From: Candidatus Aegiribacteria sp.
Lineage (GTDB): Bacteria > Fermentibacterota > Fermentibacteria > Fermentibacterales > JCC-6
Direction: 5' to 3'
NCBI GenBank assembly: GCA_030642525.1
Contig: DAOWNO010000061.1
Location: 1-9,050 of the forward strand
Length of the DNA: 9,050 bases
The position numbers were made by a program, and so were the translations under genes. The notes beneath the pieces are model-generated. The model had not been told where the DNA came from and made no database searches. It saw only the letters and a program-made list of their open reading frames with translations. Below are positions 1 through 7,904 of the stretch, in pieces. Positions within the stretch are counted from its first letter, which is position 1. Each line of letters begins with the position of its first letter.

Positions 1-249
1 AACCACAGTGGCTCCAGCCTCCAGGGCCGCTCTGTAGCCTGTGATCACCGCTCCTCCTACTCCCCTGTTACTCTCGTGAGTGATAATGGTGACCCTTGGA
101 TCGGTACATTCCCTTAGAATAAGCTCCGCTGTACAGTCGGGACAGTTGTCGTCCACGCAGAAAACAGCATCAACCTCCGGCCCTATCCTGGAAAGGACCG
201 AAAGCACTCTGTCGCCAACTTTGTAGCATGGAATAACAACGGCTATCAT
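1..249 (-). CDS. Glycosyltransferase family 2 protein, N-terminal 83 residues (cut by window edge)
   Basis: This is the start of a GT-A fold family 2 glycosyltransferase, which transfers a sugar from a nucleotide-sugar donor, usually at the cytoplasmic face of the inner membrane. What is visible: the opening beta strand MIAVVIPCYK (residues 1-10), the Rossmann-like VFCVDDNCPD segment with the nucleotide-binding aspartates D33 and D34, and NRGVGGAVITGY at 61-72, the usual family motif after the second strand. The metal-binding DxD region and the acceptor half lie beyond the window. The ATG at 249-247 is the only start possible: an in-frame TAA lies 27 bases upstream with no other start codon between. 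The ribosome-binding site is weak. It lies 88 bp downstream of the GT-C gene on the same strand, so the two are probably co-transcribed. Unusual for the family, the DD loop carries a CxxC (C36, C39). The family call is firm; the substrate cannot be read from this part. Confidence 0.9.
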   Translation of the reverse strand, partial: MIAVVIPCYKVGDRVLSVLSRIGPEVDAVFCVDDNCPDCTAELILRECTDPRVTIITHESNRGVGGAVITGYRAALEAGATVV

Positions 250-337
250 CTGTTTGCTTTCTGGCGATGTTTCAGGTTACACACTGTGTTGAGAGAATAT
301 ATACTTCAATCCATTCGGAGCACAGTAGAAGAGTTGT

Positions 338-1624
338 TTACACTTTCCCTTTCCCACGATGGCGATTCAATGAAGTGAGGAGCCAGTCTAAGCTTAATCC
401 GAACAGAGCTACCCAGCTCCACAGAAAAGTGAGCGAATATCTGGAATAGGCTATCGGACCGGTTGAGACTGCCGTGCCCAGGAACCAGAGAAATGCAATC
501 AGCAGAAGATCGGCATGCTTCTTTCTGATCGCGGGGGTGAAGATGGCATATAAAAAACCGCCAATGAAGAGAGCTTGAACTGCCAGAACTATCAGATAGA
601 AAACCACTGGCACCGATTCCGGATAGAGAGGCTTGAGAAAATTGGACTGAAGCCCGGTGGAGAAGAGCCTGGGCCATCTGGTGAGGTGCGGTATTATGTA
701 TTTCACCGGATTTCTGAGGAATAGTTCTCTTGTGCGGTGGGAGTATAAGCTGTCTCGAACCGACCACTCGATCCCGCTGTCACCCATAGCCATCGAATCG
801 AGACTTGTGTGATAATCGACCCACTGGTCATACGAGTTGTTATCTATCATCCACAGCCGCTTGAGGGGTTCGTAGGACTGCTGGGTTGAAACGGCGTTTA
901 GGTTGAATCGGGTCAGGTTATGATTTCTCCATAGAGTTGGAGGAAGAAGTGCCATAATTACAAAGCATGCCGTTCCCGCCAGAGCATATAAACCTTTCAA
1001 CCGCTTGAGTGGTACAAGGAGTAGAGATGCCAGGGAGTAGATGAATATCGCCATCATTCCTATGGGTCGGATCATGGAATTAAGGCCAGTGAAAAGACCG
1101 CAGGCAATCATCAACAGCAAGTATTCCCTGAACTTATATCCTCTTCTCACGGCAAGGATCCAGAAAAAACCGGTGAAGACTGTAATCGAAGCACTGGGAA
1201 CATCAGTAAGGATAAGTGTCGACCAGATGATGTTTGCTGGAGCAAGAATCATGGCCGTGAGAGCAATAAGAGCTGCTCTGTCAGAGCCACTGACACCTTT
1301 CACGATCCCGTAGCACGCAATTCCGGCGATCCCGGCAAGAAGCTGCTGCAGCAGAATGGTTAAGACGAAGTCCGGGCGGAACACTGACTCGGTGATTGCA
1401 AGGAAGATAGGGTAGACCGGCATCACCATGCTGGCCTGATCGTGAACCCCGTCGGAAAGGTCTCGAGCCATGTCGATGTACCCCGGTGAATCATATGCCA
1501 TGATCCATTCACTCCAGGAATTGCCATCAGCAGACCATGGATTTCCAAGGACAAGCACCAGGAGAACACGGAGCAATATAAGTCCAGATGCCCAGTAGAA
1601 TGCTTTCCTGGTAGAGTTATTCAT
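338..1624 (-). CDS. GT-C type multi-pass membrane glycosyltransferase (GT39/PMT_2-like)
   Basis: A 428-residue polytopic inner-membrane protein of the GT-C superfamily, whose members use polyprenyl-phosphate-linked sugars and transfer them on the periplasmic side. Visible features: a first membrane segment at about 9-28; a long first loop with DSPGYIDMA (45-53), the expected position of the GT-C catalytic acidic residue (D45); PVYPIFLA (69-76) opening the next helix; TDVPSA at 140-145; RPIG at 186-189; and a soluble stretch at 232-310 before the last helices, with SRYSLTFLW (394-402) near the end. Together these resemble the PMT_2/GT39 and related families (ArnT-like length is greater, about 550). 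About ten hydrophobic helices can be counted. The start ATG has AGAGG six bases upstream. The GT2 gene follows 88 bp downstream; GT2/GT-C pairs often make and then use a lipid-linked sugar, so a role in glycan or lipid modification is inferred. Donor and acceptor are unknown. Confidence 0.78.
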   Translation of the reverse strand: MNNSTRKAFYWASGLILLRVLLVLVLGNPWSADGNSWSEWIMAYDSPGYIDMARDLSDGVHDQASMVMPVYPIFLAITESVFRPDFVLTILLQQLLAGIAGIACYGIVKGVSGSDRAALIALTAMILAPANIIWSTLILTDVPSASITVFTGFFWILAVRRGYKFREYLLLMIACGLFTGLNSMIRPIGMMAIFIYSLASLLLVPLKRLKGLYALAGTACFVIMALLPPTLWRNHNLTRFNLNAVSTQQSYEPLKRLWMIDNNSYDQWVDYHTSLDSMAMGDSGIEWSVRDSLYSHRTRELFLRNPVKYIIPHLTRWPRLFSTGLQSNFLKPLYPESVPVVFYLIVLAVQALFIGGFLYAIFTPAIRKKHADLLLIAFLWFLGTAVSTGPIAYSRYSLTFLWSWVALFGLSLDWLLTSLNRHRGKGKV

Positions 1625-1880
1625 TAAAATCCTCTATTCTACTCCGGCCCTGACTTCAACAGGAACAATAAGCCTGTAACACTACCCAGGCAGGATTTAC
1701 ACTTAATTCTTCCTCGTTCCAGAAGGGTTCCTTTCCTGCATTCATGCTTATTTTGCAGACAGACTGCATAAGGAATAAAGCGGAAGCAAGTTACAGCACT
1801 GCCTATTCAGTAGCAATTCAATACATAAAATGACAATAACGAATGTAACCCTGCCAGTCAAAGCATTGAGAAAATAGAAT
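1625..1880. other. Non-coding spacer upstream of the GT-C gene
   Basis: About 256 bases without a convincing gene. It lies between the hairpin ending the upstream minus-strand transcript and the GT-C start. It holds one candidate promoter (1833-1861) and, at 1754-1768, a weak 5-bp stem (TGCAG/CTGCA). I saw no tRNA and no recognisable riboswitch. Short ORFs here lack ribosome-binding sites. Confidence 0.6.
1833..1861 (-). promoter_or_regulatory. Candidate sigma-70 type promoter for the GT-C/GT2 genes
   Basis: Read on the minus strand there is TTGACT (1861-1856, five of six against TTGACA), a 17-base spacer, then TATTGT (1838-1833, four of six against TATAAT). It lies just past the hairpin that would end the preceding transcript and would start RNA near 1826, giving a leader of about 200 bases before the GT-C ATG. 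The consensus used is the general bacterial one; the organism's own promoter pattern is unknown. Confidence 0.35.
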
Positions 1881-1921
1881 AGGGACGGAGGAAATTGAAA
1901 CTTCTAATTTCCTCCGTCCCT
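1881..1921 (-). terminator. Perfect 16-bp hairpin: terminator-like, possibly a REP-type palindrome
   Basis: AGGGACGGAGGAAATT (1881-1896) and its exact reverse complement (1906-1921) flank a 9-base loop. On the minus strand the stem is followed by ATTCTATTTTC, moderately T-rich, so it can act as an intrinsic terminator for the tamA-tamB-remnant transcript. On the plus strand the tract after the stem (GTTAAAAG) is not T-rich. The stem is longer and more perfect than a usual terminator, and it begins exactly where the barrel remnant loses plausible protein sequence, so a dispersed palindromic repeat is an alternative reading. Confidence 0.65.
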
Positions 1922-2476
1922 GTTAAAAGTATGTCTCTTCTCGGTCTCACGTTTTGCACGGAGCGAGCCGGACTCCCGGGTAATGGAGTTGTTCCACTCA
2001 TCTGCCGACCAGTTATAGTTCTCTGTGTCCTCAGTCATGAACACGTTGCCGGACAGCCTCAGCTCAAGAACCTGGGTTGGTTTCATCCTGAAGGCAAAGC
2101 TGTAATTCTGGAAGGTACCCCCGCAGTCGTATTGACCGCCACCGAAGTTCCCGTTCACACTGAAGTTGTCGAACCGGTTAGTGCCTGCCCAGGCATGGAA
2201 ACTGGTTCTGCCGCTGTAAATGTGCCCCTCCGGACCCTTGCAGGGATCGAAAGTTTTACCTGAGTAATTCACCTCAGCACCAAAATTTACGCCGGTTTTG
2301 AGCGTTGCACTGGCATCGATATCGATGTTCCTTCCGGTGACTTCTCCTGTGTTCAGTTCGGAGTAGTAAGCTCAGCCATCTAAGCTGATCCGGCTGAAAG
2401 TTTCCTCTGGGCGGAAGGTCTTTGGGTAGAATTCACACACTCCTGAAAATGATCCATGTTTTACCTTGTCATGACG
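1904..2476 (-). pseudogene. Remnant of an outer-membrane beta-barrel protein (probably DUF5916 C-terminal region)
   Basis: Directly after the tamB stop codon, and in the same reading frame, 190 codons stay open apart from a single TGA at 2374-2372. Before it the frame reads CEFYPKTFRPEETFSRISLDG, after it AYYSELNTGEVTGRN and then alternating-pattern strands such as NIDIDASATLKTGVNFGAEV. The spacing of aromatic and glycine residues and the FRP...SLDG(W)AYYSE pattern resemble the C-terminal barrel of DUF5916 proteins, which are secreted or outer-membrane proteins usually of 700 residues or more with an N-terminal carbohydrate-binding-like domain. The TGA sits where that pattern would expect Trp, so one G-to-A change in TGG explains it. 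There is no start codon, signal peptide or N-terminal domain, and the last codons (NRDGGN) are encoded by one arm of the palindrome at 1881-1921. It is therefore read as an internal fragment missing both ends. An ATG-initiated piece (2272-1904) is unlikely to be a real gene. Family assignment is from pattern memory only. Confidence 0.6.
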
Positions 2477-5400
2477 CTAGTAGCGGATTGTGTAGTGTAT
2501 CTCCAGTGTGGGTTCCATATCTCCATGGATTGTAGACCTGGTCGATCCCTCTACGTAAAATCCCGAGCTGAAGAGGTACTGTGCGCTGAATATTCCCGGA
2601 TTTACCGAAAATACGTCCCCCTTGTATGCAACATAAAGATTAGGAAGTACATATTTACCAACATTCAGAACCAGGCTTGTTGTATCAGATAGGAGTTCCG
2701 GGGATATCTCAAAAGTGTCCAGCCCGATCTCATTTCTGATATTCCTGGCAAGAAGGCTCCCCAGCATTGTCTGTGCTACAGTCTCGACTTCGGATCTCAG
2801 TGCTGCGGAATTGATTTGCTGCATTTCACCAAAAGTCAGCCCGGCGGCGAGCAGTGTTAGAATATCTTCCTGGGCGATCTGCCCGCCGGGCCCTTCGCCG
2901 GTCAGAGTGATTACTGGACTGTCCATATCCCCAGTAATCAGAATGGTTATATGATATTCATCATGATTCATGATGCTGCGCACAGTAGTTTCCGCGGTAA
3001 CATTGAGATGAATAGTTGGAGGAATCCCCTGGATGAGCTGTACTCTTCCCTCTGTTATCACGAAATCTCTCTGCAGTAATGTTAGTCTTCCCCTGACCGC
3101 ATCGATATACCCGTTCACTGTGGGTATACGATCAAGCGTAAATATTCTCATCTTTGCGGACATTTCAATATCCGCAAAACTCGTTCTGAACCAGAGTTTT
3201 CCAAGACTTATTACATCAATTTCCAGATCAAACGGAAGCTCACCCGAACCTCCGGACGATGAAGCTGATACCGGCTGAGGGATGCCTATCGCACCTTCAA
3301 GAATATTGAATTTCCCCGCAAGAACAGGCCTGACAGTCGATTCATCCTTCTCCATGGATACTCCACCTGATGCGACAATTGCGCCAATTCCCGGAAGAGG
3401 TATTTCCATTTCGGACAGTTGTGCGTACATATTGTAATTACCGAGTTTAAATGGATAGATATTTCTGATATCAGCTAACCAGGTAGAAGAGAAATCACCA
3501 GAACTCCAGCTTCCGGCTCCAAGTGTCAGGCGGGTATTATATCCCCGTTCAGTTGAATCCGGATAGTTCAGGTAGAAATTCAAGTTGAGAAGCTCAACTC
3601 CAAGAAGTGTAATGTACAACCGTCTGATTCTTGCAGACGCCTGAATCTCAAGAGAATGATCTCCATCATCTGCCCTGGTATACTCAGCTCTGGCTGAAAC
3701 ACTTGCGCCCATGGTGTTTATCGGAAGTGGAAGGACATAGAAAAGCCAGTCACCGATATCATTCACCTCAAGCTCCAGCCAGTCTATTTTCTCTGCAAGC
3801 AGATCGAAATCAGTACCGCTCCATACATTGCTTGCACTGAGCTGAAAACCCGATCTCACGCCATCATGCCAGGCGTAGATACCGTCAACGGAAATATTGC
3901 CTCCATCCGCCGACATTTCAATAGTCACACTGTCCATTGAGAACTGACCGTACTCAGGATCTGATATTCTGCCTGCAAGTGAACCTTGCATAAAATTTTT
4001 GTCCTGTGAGTAAGATATCTGGAAATTCCCTACTCCGGACATATCCGCAGGCAGGCCGGAAAAAGTGCTGAATGTCGAAAAGTCGAAGTTATCGATCATT
4101 GCCTTGAATGACATTTTTTCGTCATCCATCATTCCCGACATCTGAAATTCACCGATCGGCTGGGCAATCCATAAGGTATCCAATACGACAGTACCGTTTC
4201 CCGCGAACCCTGAAAGACCTCCATCAGTTACTACCCTTAGTTTTGAATGCGTAGCTCTCAGACCCTCCACCGCGAATCTGGTAATATCCCCTGTATTTAC
4301 ATCAACCTCTCCAGTGTAAATTCGGTTATTTGAAGCGGCAAGTGTCAAACCATCAACGGCGATATCATCCCCATCAACGGAAACATCAGCAGTTACATAA
4401 AAAACGTCTGAAAGGAGGCGAAGGCTATCTGCTATTAGAGAAACTTCTCCTGCCAAGTTCCCCCTGGATATATTCAGTGTTCCCTGAAGTGAAGCCATGT
4501 CAGCGGAAATGTCACTCATGCAGAATTCATAGACAACTACTTCACCATCAAGGTCCATGCTGAATCTTGTTCCGCTTCCATTCAATTCCAGATTCGCTCC
4601 TGAAATGGCCGGAAGTCCGTCAATTCCATACTTCTCGAGAAACAGCAGAGATCCAAAAGAGGCTTCAACCTCAGCAGACCACGATACAGGTTCCCAACCC
4701 TGACCAAGGATACTCCGGCCCGAAAACGTCATTGATTCACTGCCTGTACCGCTTACTGATCCATGGAAATCAACATTGTTTTCAAGGAGAACAGCATCAA
4801 GATAAAGTGTTGAAACATCAAGAATATCAACACTTGAAGCGGAGAGATCGATGGTTGCCGCACCATTAAGGTTCAAATATTCGTCTCCGGAACAGGAAGC
4901 GGAAATCAAACCGGTTATTCTTGTTTCAGGAAGCACAGTAAAGTATTCTGATATATCAGTATTGCTCATTGACAGATCAATTGATGCGTCCCATTCCGAA
5001 GAAACGATATCATAACTTCCATCAAGATCAAATGATGCGTTATCAGCAGCAAGATGAAGTCCATTCACGACAAGACTCTGCCAGTTGGCTGTGAGTGTAT
5101 CTACAGTAAATCTGGCTTCCCTGCCGAACAGAAAGGCTTCACCATTACTGAATGCAAGATTCGCCTGCAAATCTGCAAGTCGACCGGTAATCGATCCATC
5201 AGTTGAAACGGACAGTTTGACGGGAATATCAAGGAATTCCGTTGTCATTCTACCGGACAGGCCAACATCCAACGTTTCTTCAATACCGCAAAGCGTTCCG
5301 GCAATCAACAATGAACCGGGAGGAGCAATCCCGGTAAACCCTTCAGTGAATACATCACCATCAATAAGTGTAATCTCGCCATTTCCAAGAATCTGCCCGA

Positions 5401-5965
5401 AATTTGGAAGGTTGATTCGCGATGTGCTCACATCTACCGAAACGCCTGATTCCCGCTTGATAACAGCATCCAGATACATGGAATCAAGGACAACACCAAA
5501 CGGATCGGTGATTCTTCCGTAATCCAGAATAAGTCTGTCCGTGTCTACAACGATTCCTTTATCAATACTGGCAAGAATCGCGCAAAGTGAATCCGGAATC
5601 GAATCAACTTCTCCGGTTTCAGGTGGAAGGTTGATTTCCAGTCTCTCAACCAGGATGTAATCGATATGCCTGCTGGCAAGAAAGTCAAGCAGGCTTCCCT
5701 GTATGTCAGCACCGCAGATAACTATCCTTAAGCCGTGATTATCAATTACAATTACAGAATCGGCTGTCGTCTTCCAGAAAATATCCGTACGAAGACCCTT
5801 GAAACTGATCTGTGTAGTTTCATTCGACACAATCATTCCGGTAACTTTCCCGAGCATCTCACCAAGAAATCCTGTTGCCAGAAGCAGGTAGAATGATATG
5901 ATAAGAAGAAACAAACCCAGAAGAGTTGTCCGGATCCATAAAGTAGCTCTTATAACTAATCTCAT
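2477..5965 (-). CDS. tamB: TamB-like translocation and assembly module protein (AsmA-like, DUF490 domain)
   Basis: An 1162-residue protein anchored in the inner membrane and expected to span the periplasm as a long beta-groove that meets TamA at the outer membrane; the family is linked to outer-membrane protein assembly and to lipid transport between the membranes. Visible: an uncleaved signal anchor at about 10-34 (LGLFLLIISFYLLLATGFLG core), then some 800 residues of repeating amphipathic beta strands rich in Asp, Ser and Gly with almost no Cys, typical of AsmA-like proteins, then the C-terminal TamB/DUF490 domain from about 854 (EIPLPGIGAIVASGG) to the end. Within it, QEDILTLLAAGLTFGE (1032 onward) matches the conserved helix-forming segment of the family, and the protein ends in aromatic-rich strands (LEIHYTIRY). 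E. coli TamB has 1259 residues, so the length fits. ATG at 5965 has AGGA nine bases upstream and lies 23 bases after the tamA stop, so the two genes are one operon. The C-terminus is intact; the barrel remnant follows directly. Confidence 0.93.
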   Translation of the reverse strand: MRLVIRATLWIRTTLLGLFLLIISFYLLLATGFLGEMLGKVTGMIVSNETTQISFKGLRTDIFWKTTADSVIVIDNHGLRIVICGADIQGSLLDFLASRHIDYILVERLEINLPPETGEVDSIPDSLCAILASIDKGIVVDTDRLILDYGRITDPFGVVLDSMYLDAVIKRESGVSVDVSTSRINLPNFGQILGNGEITLIDGDVFTEGFTGIAPPGSLLIAGTLCGIEETLDVGLSGRMTTEFLDIPVKLSVSTDGSITGRLADLQANLAFSNGEAFLFGREARFTVDTLTANWQSLVVNGLHLAADNASFDLDGSYDIVSSEWDASIDLSMSNTDISEYFTVLPETRITGLISASCSGDEYLNLNGAATIDLSASSVDILDVSTLYLDAVLLENNVDFHGSVSGTGSESMTFSGRSILGQGWEPVSWSAEVEASFGSLLFLEKYGIDGLPAISGANLELNGSGTRFSMDLDGEVVVYEFCMSDISADMASLQGTLNISRGNLAGEVSLIADSLRLLSDVFYVTADVSVDGDDIAVDGLTLAASNNRIYTGEVDVNTGDITRFAVEGLRATHSKLRVVTDGGLSGFAGNGTVVLDTLWIAQPIGEFQMSGMMDDEKMSFKAMIDNFDFSTFSTFSGLPADMSGVGNFQISYSQDKNFMQGSLAGRISDPEYGQFSMDSVTIEMSADGGNISVDGIYAWHDGVRSGFQLSASNVWSGTDFDLLAEKIDWLELEVNDIGDWLFYVLPLPINTMGASVSARAEYTRADDGDHSLEIQASARIRRLYITLLGVELLNLNFYLNYPDSTERGYNTRLTLGAGSWSSGDFSSTWLADIRNIYPFKLGNYNMYAQLSEMEIPLPGIGAIVASGGVSMEKDESTVRPVLAGKFNILEGAIGIPQPVSASSSGGSGELPFDLEIDVISLGKLWFRTSFADIEMSAKMRIFTLDRIPTVNGYIDAVRGRLTLLQRDFVITEGRVQLIQGIPPTIHLNVTAETTVRSIMNHDEYHITILITGDMDSPVITLTGEGPGGQIAQEDILTLLAAGLTFGEMQQINSAALRSEVETVAQTMLGSLLARNIRNEIGLDTFEISPELLSDTTSLVLNVGKYVLPNLYVAYKGDVFSVNPGIFSAQYLFSSGFYVEGSTRSTIHGDMEPTLEIHYTIRY

Positions 5966-5988
5966 TCTACTGAATCCTGTCAGAGGAT

Positions 5989-7794
5989 TTAGAAAGCATG
6001 ACCGAGTCCAAAATAAAATTTTCCTCTTTCAAAAGAATTGCTCCATGTAGGAGCAAAACCATAGTCAACCCTTATCGGGCCGAAAATAGTATTGTATCGC
6101 AGCCCGAATCCGATTCCAAAACCTGTTGATTCAAGACTGATATTATTCAGGGAATTCCAGAGACCGCCGACATCTGTAAACAGGACCAGACCGAAATTGC
6201 CGATTATCCTCGCTCTTGCTTCGAAATTGCTCAGGATCTCTACCCGTCCGCCTATGGGATTATCGTCACTATCTTTAGGACCAAGTGAATTGAAGGGGTA
6301 ACCGCGAATTGTTGTTCCTCCGCCCATGAAGAACCTCTCATCCGGTGGAACCGAAATATCATCACCATAAGGAAACGCTACTCCGTATCTCATACGCATG
6401 GCCAGCACAAAATCATCACCGAACGGGATAAATATTCTGGCTTCATTACAGAACCTGTAGTAATCAGCACCGCCGAGAAAACTGCCTGACAGCTTACCCT
6501 CCACCATCATCCAGTGTCCTCTGACGGGATTGAAGATAGGAAAACGAGTATCATGAATCAGCGATGATGTAATACTGGAAGTTGTATACCAAACAGCTTC
6601 CGTGGTTCCCTCCTCTGACGCGCTGTCACTGTATGTCTCATACTCAAGGCTGTATCCAGCAGTGAATTTCAGGTGATTTGCAATAGCTCTTGCAAATGAT
6701 GAAGTGATCGAGTAACTCCTCTGGTGAAGACCGGGTATAGACAGATTAAGATATCCAAGCTTCAGCTGCCATCTCCATCTTGTCGAAAGAAACCAGGGTT
6801 CCTCATATGTAATTTCCGGTTCAATCTTGTGTCCTACTTTGGATCCAAAATACTCCATGTAACTAAGACCGATTAAAAACCTCTGATTATTCCCCATGAT
6901 ATTGGGATGAAGCCATTTGATACTGCCAAATATAGCTGATGGAGATACATATCCCGTACCAAAATCAATTCTGTGATACCTGCTTTCGGTCACTGAGACA
7001 ACAAGATCTACTACACTGCTGTCATCCGGACAATCATGATAGGAAAACCGAACATCATGAAACAGTCCCAGCTGATAAATCATACTTATGGACTGACGCA
7101 GCAATTCCATATTCAGAGAATCACCTGGCAGTATCTTCAATTCTCTGATTATTACTTTCTCACGGACAGTCTCCAGCCCTGTCACCGTGACACTCCCCAG
7201 GAAAATCTGGCTGTTTTCATCAACTACACATTCAACCGCCCTGTAACCTGTGTTTGTTCCGGTCCGCCCCTTGATTTCACTGAAGCTCAGCAGGTTGATA
7301 TGTAATAACGCATTTATGTAACCTCTTTCGCTATAGCTTTTCAGCACGGCATTCCGGAAAGCAAGAGTGTCTCCTGGTGTCACAGGTTCACCTGTGGCTC
7401 CGGGATACAGGTTTGCGAGAGAATCAGCGGAAAAGAGTGTAATTCCTTTAAAGACAAGACCGGAAAGCAGGCTTCTCATTCCTGCATCTACTGATACTCT
7501 TACTATCGCTGTTTCATCATCCCAGAGGGGCCATTGTACATCAACAGCTGGTGAAAGGTATCCGAGTACCGTCAGATTCGATACAATGCCGTTCTGCACT
7601 CCAACGGGCGTAATCCTTAAAAGAGAAGACCCTGGCTTAAGTCCTGTTCCTTGAAGAAGTTTGCTCTGAGATACAGGAATATCACCTGAGACGATAATGG
7701 AATCTACTTCAGGCTCAACAAAGGAGGCCTGCAAAGATGCAGGCAAGAGAAACAGCAATATCCCACCAAGTACAATTCTCAAGTTCAGTTGCAC
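5989..7794 (-). CDS. tamA: TamA-like outer-membrane protein of the Omp85 family (three POTRA domains plus barrel)
   Basis: An outer-membrane beta barrel with periplasmic POTRA domains, expected to work with the TamB encoded just downstream. The start is placed at GTG 7794: it gives a standard signal peptide (Arg-containing n-region, core VLGGILLFLLP, cleavage after ASLQA) and has GAGAAGG 11 bases upstream. An upstream in-frame ATG at 7899 would add 35 residues of unlikely sequence (MPYQRSAQAQ...). In numbering from that ATG: POTRA 1 at about 65-138, POTRA 2 at 146-227, POTRA 3 at 232-306 (GSVTVTGLETVREKVI), barrel 307-636. Family marks: DTRFPIFNPVRG (450-461), ERFFMGGGTTIRGY (521-534) with the lid-loop IRGY equivalent to VRGF/Y, GPIRVDYGFA (607-616), and a C-terminal Phe, the usual outer-membrane targeting signal. 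Three POTRAs and the adjacent tamB favour TamA over BamA, which usually has five. In lineages lacking a separate TamA the same gene could serve as BamA; this window cannot exclude that. Confidence 0.9.
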   Translation of the reverse strand: MQLNLRIVLGGILLFLLPASLQASFVEPEVDSIIVSGDIPVSQSKLLQGTGLKPGSSLLRITPVGVQNGIVSNLTVLGYLSPAVDVQWPLWDDETAIVRVSVDAGMRSLLSGLVFKGITLFSADSLANLYPGATGEPVTPGDTLAFRNAVLKSYSERGYINALLHINLLSFSEIKGRTGTNTGYRAVECVVDENSQIFLGSVTVTGLETVREKVIIRELKILPGDSLNMELLRQSISMIYQLGLFHDVRFSYHDCPDDSSVVDLVVSVTESRYHRIDFGTGYVSPSAIFGSIKWLHPNIMGNNQRFLIGLSYMEYFGSKVGHKIEPEITYEEPWFLSTRWRWQLKLGYLNLSIPGLHQRSYSITSSFARAIANHLKFTAGYSLEYETYSDSASEEGTTEAVWYTTSSITSSLIHDTRFPIFNPVRGHWMMVEGKLSGSFLGGADYYRFCNEARIFIPFGDDFVLAMRMRYGVAFPYGDDISVPPDERFFMGGGTTIRGYPFNSLGPKDSDDNPIGGRVEILSNFEARARIIGNFGLVLFTDVGGLWNSLNNISLESTGFGIGFGLRYNTIFGPIRVDYGFAPTWSNSFERGKFYFGLGHAF

Positions 7795-7805
7795 TGTTGT
7801 TTCCG

Positions 7806-7812
7806 CCTTCTC
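7806..7812 (-). promoter_or_regulatory. Ribosome-binding site that decides the tamA start (GTG)
   Basis: GAGAAGG on the minus strand, with 11 bases to GTG 7794. No comparable site precedes the ATG at 7899. The spacing is slightly long, but the resulting protein begins straight into its signal peptide, which supports the choice. Confidence 0.55.
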
Positions 7813-7816
7813 AAGA

Positions 7817-7835
7817 ATTACCGATAAACGGTAAT
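7817..7835 (-). promoter_or_regulatory. Stem-loop in the tamA leader
   Basis: ATTACCG (7817-7823) and CGGTAAT (7829-7835) form a perfect 7-bp stem with a 5-base loop. On the minus strand it ends four bases before the putative ribosome-binding site of tamA, so it could affect translation or mRNA stability, or be a DNA operator. It also argues that this stretch is untranslated leader, not the N-terminus of a longer TamA. Function is inferred only. Confidence 0.4.
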
Positions 7836-7904
7836 CTGCGCAATCAGCTTTTAATCTAACTATTCTACCCTGCGCCTGCGCTGATCTCTGATACGGCACT
7901 CGGA

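Noticed and set aside
297..309. Short repeat TATATACTTCAA shared between 298-309 and 8067-8078
   Set aside because: Twelve AT-rich bases in two unrelated contexts; too short to be more than chance without genome-wide copies.
306..767. Minus-strand 153-residue open frame
   Set aside because: It lies inside the GT-C gene in another frame, and its Ser/His-rich composition is that of a shadow of a membrane-protein gene.
1656..1769. Minus-strand 37-residue ORF (starts MQSVCKISMN) in the spacer before the GT-C gene
   Set aside because: Neither of its two ATG codons has a ribosome-binding site, and it ends in a Cys-rich run with no recognisable pattern; it fits chance.
1895..2263. Plus-strand 122-residue open frame opposite the barrel remnant
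   Set aside because: The barrel-like pattern is on the minus strand; the plus frame has no ribosome-binding site and no recognisable features.
5085..5522. Plus-strand 145-residue open frame inside tamB
   Set aside because: It is antisense to well-supported TamB beta-strand sequence and its composition mirrors that strand.
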